From an uncultured Clostridia bacterium (GTDB lineage Bacteria > Bacillota > Clostridia > Oscillospirales > Oscillospiraceae): 13,884 bases of DNA. Shown piece by piece: positions 1-5,160 of this stretch; position 1 is the stretch's first letter; each line of letters opens with the position of its first letter. The stretch lies in the NCBI GenBank assembly GCA_937858235.1, contig CALLZZ010000405.1:1-13884 (forward strand), given 5' to 3'. The notes beneath the pieces are model-generated. The model was not told the DNA's origin and ran no database searches. It saw only the letters and a program-made list of their open reading frames with translations. The position numbers and the translations under genes are program-made.

Positions 1-4
1 TTGT

Positions 5-57
5 GCCGCCGGATACCGTTGAGCCATCAGTGATCAGGTGATGCGGTATCTGGCGGT
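5..57. repeat. Long imperfect stem-loop at the window edge
   Basis: Bases 5-18 (GCCGCCGGATACCG) pair with 44-57 (CGGTATCTGGCGGT) with one or two non-Watson-Crick positions. The loop carries a second arm pair, CATCA (25-29) with TGATG (39-43). The result is a long, nearly continuous hairpin. No T-tract follows on either strand within view, so it does not look like an ordinary rho-independent terminator. Because the window starts at base 1, its parent feature (end of a neighbouring gene, structured leader or element terminus) cannot be determined. The hairpin itself is read directly from sequence; any role is unknown. Confidence 0.6.
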
Positions 58-99
58 GAGCAGTTTAACGTCTTGCTCAGGACAGATTAAGCATTAATA

Positions 100-138
100 A
101 AAAGAAAAACGGCAGAACGATACCTTGATTCAGGTATC
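100..138 (-). terminator. Possible terminator after the 49-aa gene
   Basis: On the minus strand, GATACC (138-133) and GGTATC (124-119) form a 6-bp stem around an 8-nt loop. It can extend through a short internal loop by CAG/CTG pairing. A T-rich run (109-101, GTTTTTCTTT) follows about 10 nt later. The stem lies about 50 nt beyond the stop of the small gene at 191-340, consistent with transcription ending here. The gap between stem and T-run is longer than ideal, so this is a moderate call. Confidence 0.4.
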
Positions 139-190
139 CGCACTGTCGTCTGGCGCTCTCACGGATTTCTATTTGATTGCTTGGTATTGC

Positions 191-340
191 TTATTTCACA
201 TACTCGTGGGTAACCTTGAGTGTCCTGTCTGCATTGGCGGTAATCCAGGTAATGCAGTCCTTCTTGCGGATTACAATGACCTTGCCGTCTTTGCTTTTGT
301 CGCAGACTCTCTTGTTATCGAGGTTCTTTACCTGCTCCAT
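191..340 (-). CDS. Hypothetical 49-aa protein
   Basis: A 49-codon minus-strand frame starts with ATG at 340-338 and ends with TAA at 193-191. It begins MEQVKNLDNKRVCDKSKDGK. An excellent Shine-Dalgarno AGAAAGGAG precedes the ATG by 5 nt, and the frame lies 34 nt downstream of the XRE gene on the same strand, so the two are probably co-transcribed. The protein is small, Lys/Asp-rich, and has two cysteines (C13, C29); no transmembrane segment or signal peptide is visible. I recall similar short proteins next to regulators and recombinases in clostridial mobile elements, but I cannot name a family or function. The same upstream module (AAGTGGAAC, then AGAAAGGAG) also precedes the XRE gene, which supports it being a real gene. 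Confidence 0.7.
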   Translation of the reverse strand: MEQVKNLDNKRVCDKSKDGKVIVIRKKDCITWITANADRTLKVTHEYVK

Positions 341-374
341 CGTTACTCCTTTCTATGGAAACAATAAGTTCCAC

Positions 375-578
375 TTAATCTAAAAAAAATAGGTCATTAA
401 AGTCGGCAAATGGGAATGCTTTGATGAGGCCGCCGATGCACTTCTTGCCGCCTACTCGTTTACCACGCAGAAGTCTGCTGACTTCCATTCGGGAAATGCT
501 CATCTTCATGGCAAGCTGACTGCCCGTCCACTTTCGGCGAGCCATTTCTTTTCTTATGTATTCGATATTCGGCTTCAC
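375..578 (-). CDS. Small XRE/Cro-type HTH regulator
   Basis: This encodes a 67-residue protein starting at GTG (578-576), chosen because AGAAAGGAG sits 6 nt upstream; the frame can be read further upstream but without a ribosome site. The visible domain is a Cro/CI-like helix-turn-helix: residues 5-40 contain a helix 1-like segment (IEYIRKEMARRKWTGSQLA) followed by MKMSISRMEVSRLLRGKR. The protein is almost nothing but the DNA-binding domain, as in Cro-type repressors. It is transcribed divergently from a second XRE gene (789-1130), with operator-like repeats between them, and is followed by a 49-aa gene. The arrangement suggests a mutual-repression switch of a mobile element. DNA binding is a family-level assignment; the target and element type are inference. 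Confidence 0.8.
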   Translation of the reverse strand: MKPNIEYIRKEMARRKWTGSQLAMKMSISRMEVSRLLRGKRVGGKKCIGGLIKAFPFADFNDLFFLD

Positions 579-593
579 GACAAGCTCCTTTCT

Positions 594-609
594 GAAACCT
601 AAAGGTTCC
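594..609 (-). promoter_or_regulatory. Operator-like motif, copy A
   Basis: On the minus strand these bases read GGAACCTTTAGGTTTC, with the dyad AACCT-2-AGGTT inside. The copy lies in the leader of the minus-strand XRE gene, directly upstream of its Shine-Dalgarno. It is almost identical to copy B (656-671) in the opposite orientation. The regulator that binds it is not identifiable from sequence; one of the two flanking XRE proteins is the obvious candidate. Confidence 0.5.
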
Positions 610-663
610 ACTTTGTCCAAAAGAGAGACCGACTACCTGTGGCCGGCCACGACTTGGAACTTT
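601..663 (-). promoter_or_regulatory. Potential structured leader of the minus-strand XRE gene
   Basis: AAAGGTTCCA (601-610) can pair with TTGGAACTTT (654-663), with one bulged base. The pair encloses a perfect 12-bp palindrome GTGGCCGGCCAC (639-650). In the roughly 95-nt leader predicted from the promoter at 681-709, this would give an outer stem and a strong inner hairpin just before the ribosome-binding site (585-592). The same bases overlap operator-like copies A and B, so a DNA-level explanation (protein binding) competes with RNA folding. Confidence 0.4.
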
Positions 664-671
664 AAGGTTTC
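656..671 (+). promoter_or_regulatory. Operator-like motif, copy B
   Basis: The bases GGAACTTTAAGGTTTC match copy A (minus strand, 594-609) at all but a few central bases, and form an inverted pair with it about 62 bp apart centre to centre. The copy sits just downstream of the minus-strand promoter -10 (681-686), where a bound repressor would block transcription. Confidence 0.5.
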
Positions 672-680
672 GTTTTCTAT

Positions 681-709
681 AGTATACACCTTTAGGTTAC
701 AAAACACAA
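681..709 (-). promoter_or_regulatory. Promoter for minus-strand XRE gene, with operator-like copy C
   Basis: On the minus strand a -35 of TTGTGT (709-704), a 17-nt spacer and a -10 of TATACT (686-681) fit the sigma-A consensus. The spacer contains operator-like copy C (plus strand 685-700, core ACCTTTAGGT at 688-697, a perfect dyad with 2-nt centre). Transcription would run into the XRE gene at 578 and the 49-aa gene after it. Confidence 0.6.
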
Positions 710-727
710 GCGTTTTTCAAAAACAGT

Positions 728-757
728 GTTGCTTTTAGGTTACGCTTATGGTATAAT
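728..757 (+). promoter_or_regulatory. Promoter for plus-strand XRE gene, with operator-like copy D
   Basis: TTGCTT (729-734), a 17-nt spacer and a perfect TATAAT (752-757) form a strong sigma-A promoter about 30 nt before the ATG at 789. TTTAGGTTAC (734-743) at the start of the spacer repeats exactly the 691-700 sequence in the opposing promoter, 43 bp (about four helical turns) away. This is the layout expected of a jointly controlled divergent switch. Confidence 0.75.
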
Positions 758-788
758 GAGAGAGGTTCAAGCGAGGAGGGACTGTATT

Positions 789-1130
789 ATGAACGAACTC
801 GGAACTTATATAAAGGAAAAAAGAACAGAAAAAAGGCTGTCAATAAGACGGCTTGCAGAACTTGCCGATATCAGCCACACCGAAGTGAAGCGTATTGAGG
901 ACGGTTTGCGAAAGCAGACATCACCACAAGTACTTCGCTCCATTGCTTCCGCGCTCGGTGTGCCTTACGAGGACTTGATGGCGGCTGCTGGATATATTGA
1001 TGAGCCTACTGCCGAATCGGACGGCGGCACTGTCGCAGCCGGCATCAAAGATGCAGAAGACTTGAGTCAGGAAGAGATAGACCAGGTCAATCAATATATC
1101 GCTTTCCTGAAAAGTCAGCGTAAGGACTAA
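789..1130 (+). CDS. XRE/CI-type HTH transcriptional regulator
   Basis: This encodes a 113-residue protein. The start is the ATG at 789, which has GGAGG (775-779) 9 nt upstream; an upstream ATG at 726 in the same frame lies before the promoter -10 and is therefore excluded. Residues about 4-62 form a classic Cro/CI helix-turn-helix (IKEKRTEKRLSIRRLAELA, then SHTEVKRIEDG, then LRSIASALGVPYEDLMAAAG). The remaining 45 residues are acidic and end in a probable oligomerisation helix (EEIDQVNQYIAFLKSQRKD). Its size and shape resemble CI-like or ImmR-type repressors of integrative elements. It is divergent from the Cro-like gene at 375-578 and convergent with the ietS-like gene. Likely role: repressor acting on the shared operator motifs; this is inferred from position and not shown. 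Confidence 0.9.
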   Translation: MNELGTYIKEKRTEKRLSIRRLAELADISHTEVKRIEDGLRKQTSPQVLRSIASALGVPYEDLMAAAGYIDEPTAESDGGTVAAGIKDAEDLSQEEIDQVNQYIAFLKSQRKD

Positions 1131-1135
1131 AGAAT

Positions 1136-1181
1136 AACGAGGTGACATCTTCGTAAAGAGGACACCCCGTTCTCTTTTTTT
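1136..1181 (+). terminator. Rho-independent terminator of the plus-strand XRE gene
   Basis: AACGAGGTG (1136-1144) pairs with CACCCCGTT (1163-1171) with one mismatch, followed by CTC and a T-run (1175-1181). It starts 6 nt after the TAA of the regulator. The T-run overlaps the stop codon of the convergent protease gene (1180-1182), so the two converging genes are packed end to end. Confidence 0.75.
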
Positions 1182-3456
1182 ATGTGCGAACAGGAAGACG
1201 TACCAGCTGAACCGCCGGAAAACGGTTCTGGGCTTCATTCACGATAGCATCATAAAGCTGCAATGATTTGGTCAAATCTTCAATGGTTATAGCAAGGGCA
1301 TAGTCGATTTCATGGTCATCTTCCACATCGTAGCGTGTATGCAATTCAAGCCACACCTCCCAATCTCCACCGTGGAAACTTGAGAACTCCTGCTCGAAGT
1401 GAAAACAGGTATCCCAATCCTTGCGACCGTCAGATTCGGAAGGATTATTTGTAATCAACTTGTCATTGCCGTTCCTCGAGTGCAAAGAAGCATTTACATA
1501 CGCTCCGAGGTATTCCGCACCTTTTGTCCTATCAACAGGTGGCTGCGTCACACAGGTGACGGTCACCCTTATCTTTTTATCATGCTTGCTCATATCAAAC
1601 TGTGTATCGCAGACACCCGGCATAAGAAACTTGGCGTGTTGCTTGAATTTCTTATTCATCGTGCCACGATGAAGGAACGTCACACGATGCGCCGTAGAGA
1701 ACATACTGACGAGCGGATTAGCGATGCCTCTGCCGTAGAGATTACCGTAGAAAGCATTATCATCCCTCGTTATTTTCTTCTTGGTCACTTCACGAATCGG
1801 CATCTCGGCTCCATGATAGAGAAGTGCTTCTGACATAAGGATATCCTGATCTGGCACAGACTGCGATATCTCCGCAAGATCACCGGCAACTGTGGGGGCC
1901 GTGAAGCTCGTGCCTGCTTCAAATGCCCATTGACCACCGCTTGCAATCATCATGGCGTAGTCATCGGGAGGAACGAAGTCAGTCTTTGTCATCGTTCCCG
2001 CATAAGATACAATGTCTGGCTTTCGGAAGCCTCTGAATCCGGGACCGATTCTTGAATACGGCGCAACGTCATACTGCCGGCTCAAACCTTCCTTATGTTC
2101 CGCTCCGACAATTGCTCCAACCGCTATGTTCAGCATAGAATCCGCCGGCGCCGCTATTCGGTTATCATCATCCTGGAGAATGCCTTCGAGGGAATCCTGG
2201 CTGCGATACAGATAGTGGTTGCCAGCAGAAATGGTAAATTTCACACCATACTGAACCGCAAGGACATCCAATTCATAACCGAGGATACTTATTTCGTCAC
2301 CCTGGATAGGACTTTCTTCACTCGATGAGAAGTTGAAGATTTTTGTAATGTTCTTATACCTCAAAACAGCTTCTTTGATTCGTGCAATCATAGTGCTGTT
2401 GCAAATGAGGTCAGGACGATCCGGCTTTTTTGAATCAGGATCAAGCCCACGGATATTGCAGTCAATAATCCTCGCTCTCGGTGTGAGAACGCCGGACGCA
2501 AGCTGCTCACCGAGGTTTTCAAAGACCACTTTACTCGCAACATTGGTGCCATGCTTCTTATCGCCGGGGGCTGCTCCCGGCGGGACCCAATGCTCAACGA
2601 TCAGCGGTTCAAGTTCCGCAGGAAAATCTACTCCTGTATCAAGAACAGCCACGATAGGAAGTTCGTCAATAGAGACATTCGGATTCAGCGACATCTGCTT
2701 CTGGGCAGGAACCGCATACATCGGAGATGTAGCATAAAAACCTGTCGGTGTGACATGGCTGACGATAGTATCCCCGGATATCTTCTCAAGTTTTCCAAGC
2801 GGAATCTCTGCACGAACAATAGGAGTACCGTCAGACAGTTTATACGGCTTTGCCTGAATGACTCCTTGATTCTGCTGAATAAGAGAAATAAGTCGTTCTT
2901 CAGCACGAGCCTGTACCTGCGGATCAGTTCCTTTTGGTAAAAGCTGTTCCATAATCTCAACATCGAGAGGAAATGCGGCTTCCTTTTCAAGCATCTCCTT
3001 AATGGAAGGAGCTTGCTTCTCAATCGGATCTGGGAAATGGAAGCTGTCTATGTACTGGAACTTTTTATTGCTGCGTTTATTGTCACGGTAGTTCCCAACC
3101 CTCTGCTGAAGAGAGTCAAATTTGGCTTTCGGTGAAGATACGATGGCATGGCGTGAATCACGGACAGAGGCTATGGTCATCCCTTCCTGTTCCAAAAACT
3201 CACGAAGGGTTTTATTTGAGAACTTTTCGCCCTCTTGCAGGACAACCTCAAACATACGGATGTCTTCATCTCGAAGAGAATCCGTCTCTTGCACACGAGT
3301 ATAGGCGGAGACAATTTCCTGTAGACCGCTGGACAGCTTTGTGCCGTGTTCCATCCGATCCAGTCCCAGATCCTTGCTCCGCGCCTGCTTAATATTTTCA
3401 TGAGGCTCTACATCGTGCTCCGTGATAAGGAGATGAGGTCGAAAATCATCTGCCAT
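1180..3456 (-). CDS. ietS: Subtilisin-like serine protease (IetS-like)
   Basis: This is a 758-residue S8-family peptidase with no signal peptide or membrane segment, so it should act in the cytoplasm. The catalytic triad is intact: Asp273 in AVLDTGVD, His302 in KKHGTNVAS and Ser517 in AGTSFTAP, with the oxyanion-hole Asn413 in SAGNH. Residues 1-265 form a long N-terminal region of no recognised domain; residues about 265-560 are the protease; 590-758 is a predicted beta-rich C-terminal domain. The start ATG is 2 nt after the ATPase stop, with AGAGGTGG inside the ATPase end, indicating translational coupling. An AAA ATPase followed by a cytoplasmic subtilase matches the IetAS pair, described on the Agrobacterium Ti plasmid as a toxin-antitoxin-like stability module (protease as toxin, ATPase restraining it) and later as anti-phage. 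Family and motifs are seen; the IetS identity rests on gene pairing and architecture, without a database match. Confidence 0.9.
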   Translation of the reverse strand: MADDFRPHLLITEHDVEPHENIKQARSKDLGLDRMEHGTKLSSGLQEIVSAYTRVQETDSLRDEDIRMFEVVLQEGEKFSNKTLREFLEQEGMTIASVRDSRHAIVSSPKAKFDSLQQRVGNYRDNKRSNKKFQYIDSFHFPDPIEKQAPSIKEMLEKEAAFPLDVEIMEQLLPKGTDPQVQARAEERLISLIQQNQGVIQAKPYKLSDGTPIVRAEIPLGKLEKISGDTIVSHVTPTGFYATSPMYAVPAQKQMSLNPNVSIDELPIVAVLDTGVDFPAELEPLIVEHWVPPGAAPGDKKHGTNVASKVVFENLGEQLASGVLTPRARIIDCNIRGLDPDSKKPDRPDLICNSTMIARIKEAVLRYKNITKIFNFSSSEESPIQGDEISILGYELDVLAVQYGVKFTISAGNHYLYRSQDSLEGILQDDDNRIAAPADSMLNIAVGAIVGAEHKEGLSRQYDVAPYSRIGPGFRGFRKPDIVSYAGTMTKTDFVPPDDYAMMIASGGQWAFEAGTSFTAPTVAGDLAEISQSVPDQDILMSEALLYHGAEMPIREVTKKKITRDDNAFYGNLYGRGIANPLVSMFSTAHRVTFLHRGTMNKKFKQHAKFLMPGVCDTQFDMSKHDKKIRVTVTCVTQPPVDRTKGAEYLGAYVNASLHSRNGNDKLITNNPSESDGRKDWDTCFHFEQEFSSFHGGDWEVWLELHTRYDVEDDHEIDYALAITIEDLTKSLQLYDAIVNEAQNRFPAVQLVRLPVRT

Positions 3457-3458
3457 AC

Positions 3459-4619
3459 TTATTCTTCCACCTCTTTGTTTTGAGTTAATTTATTAATCTG
3501 ATAGCTTAAGGTGTTATGCGGCATCCCGATCGCTTTCGCAAGCGTCCGAACGCTGACTCCCTTGGCTTTCAGTTCTGCGGCTGCGTCCACCACGCCCGCG
3601 CCGTTTGAATTATTCGTCAACTGCTGAATCAGCAGTTCTATCATGTCCTCCATCGTGACTGGCTTATCCGTGGTCACGTACCGCTTGGCGGCAGAGATAA
3701 CCAGTTCCTTGATCTGCGCCACGCTGCGGTCAGCGGTAAGGTCGGTCAGCTTCTGCACATCGATCTTGGTTTCAACGGTGTACTCCTTGAACCACCGCTG
3801 GATAAGTTCGCTGCGCTGGCCGGCATCCGGGTATCCGATGTTTATGGTATAGTTGAAGCGCCGCCAAATAGCCGGGTCGAGAAGATGCTCGTGGTTGGTA
3901 GCAGCAATCAAAAATACATTCGACGGCATATTGTCGAAGTTCTGGAGCAGTGCCGTAACGACACGCTTCAGTTCACCCATCTCGTGTCCATCATCGCGTT
4001 TCTTGGCGATGGCATCGAACTCGTCCAAAAACAGGACAATGTTCTGATTGCCCACGCTTGAGAATATCTTCCTTAAATTCACGCTGGTCTGTCCGAGGTA
4101 TGAGGATACAAGACCATCTATCCTCACATATGCCATAGGCAGATTCAGTTCGTATGCGATAGCGTGTGCCGTCATCGTCTTTCCGCAGCCCGGAGGTCCG
4201 CAGAGCAACAGACGGTTCGCAGGAGGGAGATTGTGCTTTGCCAGTTTGCTGTTGTTCTGGCGTTCCTCCAAAATCTGCAGGAGGAGTTTTCGCTGATTTT
4301 CCGGCAGCACAACATCGGAGAGCGATATGTCCGAGTGAACTATATCGTACAGTTCCAAGAGGCTGTCCTTATCCCTCGGAGTGAATGAACTGCTACCTGC
4401 TGACTGGACGGCAAATCCACCCCCGGCAGGCTGCCCGACATCGGGCTTCTTCATAAGAGTAATGTTCTTTCCTTTATATGCATCGAGGATCATACTGGAA
4501 ACGCGGCTGTTTCCTTTCTTATCCTCGTCAGCCGCCAGAGCTTCTACAGCGGTCTTAAAGGAACTCTCGTCCCCGGAGCAGTGTGCGGCGATAATATTAG
4601 CAATCAATTCGGCTTTCAT
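3459..4619 (-). CDS. ietA: AAA+ ATPase with C-terminal HTH-like segment (IetA-like)
   Basis: This is a 386-residue AAA+ protein of the FtsH/Vps4/spastin-like type. Walker A is GPPGCGKT (141-148), Walker B IVLFLDE (194-200), sensor 1 Asn242 in ATNH, and candidate arginine fingers R253/R254 in IWRRF. Residues 1-95 are a variable N-terminal region; 95-330 the ATPase core and lid. Residues 344-381 (AAELKAKGVSVRTLAKAIG, then MPHNTLSYQINKL) read as a helix-turn-helix like those of resolvases, which is unusual for a protease-partner ATPase and could allow DNA binding or autoregulation. It is the first gene of the operon, with AGAGGA 11 nt upstream of the ATG. In the IetAS model the ATPase senses or restrains the protease, but the trigger here is unknown. 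Confidence 0.9.
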   Translation of the reverse strand: MKAELIANIIAAHCSGDESSFKTAVEALAADEDKKGNSRVSSMILDAYKGKNITLMKKPDVGQPAGGGFAVQSAGSSSFTPRDKDSLLELYDIVHSDISLSDVVLPENQRKLLLQILEERQNNSKLAKHNLPPANRLLLCGPPGCGKTMTAHAIAYELNLPMAYVRIDGLVSSYLGQTSVNLRKIFSSVGNQNIVLFLDEFDAIAKKRDDGHEMGELKRVVTALLQNFDNMPSNVFLIAATNHEHLLDPAIWRRFNYTINIGYPDAGQRSELIQRWFKEYTVETKIDVQKLTDLTADRSVAQIKELVISAAKRYVTTDKPVTMEDMIELLIQQLTNNSNGAGVVDAAAELKAKGVSVRTLAKAIGMPHNTLSYQINKLTQNKEVEE

Positions 4620-4658
4620 GGTCTATCGATTCCTCTTTCTCAGTCACAGTGTTGGACT

Positions 4659-4674
4659 GTAACTTTTAGTTTAC
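4659..4674 (-). promoter_or_regulatory. Operator-like palindrome over the ietAS -10, copy E
   Basis: GTAACTTTTAGTTTAC (plus strand) is a near-palindrome that covers the whole -10 element of the ietAS promoter. It matches 12 of 16 positions of the GGAACCTTTAGGTTTC motif found at 594-609 and shares the TTAC end of copies C and D. A repressor bound here would silence ietAS directly. The similarity to the sites 4 kb away is what I see; shared regulation is inference. Confidence 0.45.
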
Positions 4675-4696
4675 ACCATTTTGGCTCAAATGTCAA
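4668..4696 (-). promoter_or_regulatory. Promoter of the ietAS-like operon
   Basis: On the minus strand a consensus -35 TTGACA (4696-4691), a 17-nt spacer and -10 TAAACT (4673-4668) lie about 50 nt before the ATPase ATG at 4619. The -35 is perfect; the -10 matches TATAAT at 4 of 6 positions. Confidence 0.75.
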
Positions 4697-4801
4697 TAGG
4701 AATCAAAGAATATTTGAACACACTTGAACACGATTAAATCTGCGCCTACAACTTGACCCCCAATTTTAGAAAATAAAAATTCGTGTTCTCGCACTTAAGT
4801 C

Positions 4802-4830
4802 TTGAATTTGGAAATAGAATATGCTATAAT
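4802..4830 (+). promoter_or_regulatory. Promoter of the XRE-helicase-Mod-Res operon
   Basis: TTGAAT (4802-4807), a 17-nt spacer and TATAAT (4825-4830) with an extended -10 TGC (4822-4824) make a strong sigma-A promoter. It predicts a leader of about 70 nt before the ATG at 4910. The leader can form GCTTG (4850-4854)/CAAGC (4862-4866) or, alternatively, CCCTT (4866-4870)/AAGGG (4881-4885). These compete for the same bases, so a regulatory role is possible but unproven. No other promoter of this quality was seen inside the operon. Confidence 0.75.
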
Positions 4831-4909
4831 AATTTGTAATTGTTGAGTTGCTTGAAAGAGACAAGCCCTTGCTGGAAACAAAGGGTTACGAGTTTGAGGA
4901 GCATAATGC

Positions 4910-5152
4910 ATGGTTATCAGCTATAAAAAATTATGGAAGTTGCTTATAGACAAAGACATGAAGAAGCAAGACTTGAGGACGGCTGCGCAGCTCAGTTCCT
5001 CCACTGTGGCGAAACTCACGCACGGAGAGAATGTCAGCACGGCGGTTCTATTGAAGATATGTGCTGCCCTTCAGTGCGACATATCTGATATCATGGAAGT
5101 CGTGCCGGAGGAGAGTCCTGCATCTGAGGAACAGCCACAGGAAAGGATGTAG
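4910..5152 (+). CDS. Small XRE-family regulator of the restriction operon
   Basis: This encodes an 80-residue Cro/CI-type HTH protein of the short YozG-like kind (VISYKKLWKLLIDKDMKKQD, then SSSTVAKLTHGENVSTAVLLK, then ALQCDISDIM). The HTH covers residues 5-66; the tail (67-80) is acidic and disordered-looking. The ATG at 4910 has GAGGAG 8 nt upstream; an ATG at 4906 is in another frame. It is the first gene of the operon and ends 8 nt before the helicase ATG. First-gene XRE proteins commonly control expression of restriction or defence operons, so autoregulation through the 4620-4909 region is likely, though inferred. Confidence 0.92.
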   Translation: MVISYKKLWKLLIDKDMKKQDLRTAAQLSSSTVAKLTHGENVSTAVLLKICAALQCDISDIMEVVPEESPASEEQPQERM

Positions 5153-5160
5153 GCACCGAT

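Larger units (their letters stand above)
4620..4909. other. AT-rich divergent regulatory region between two defence operons
   Basis: These 290 bases hold no gene. They contain the minus-strand ietAS promoter (4668-4696), the plus-strand promoter of the type III operon (4802-4830), and between them several GAACA-type repeats: TTGAACAC at 4714-4721 and 4724-4731 (10-bp period) and an inverted CGTGTTC at 4782-4788. ACTTAAGT (4793-4800), a perfect 8-bp palindrome, touches the second promoter. The repeats are candidate sites for the XRE protein encoded at 4910, which is an inference from position. Confidence 0.6.

Noticed and set aside
125..367. Plus-strand 80-codon frame opposite the 49-aa gene
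   Set aside because: It has no ribosome site and starts from a non-ATG codon, while the minus-strand 49-aa frame has an excellent site and sits in an operon.
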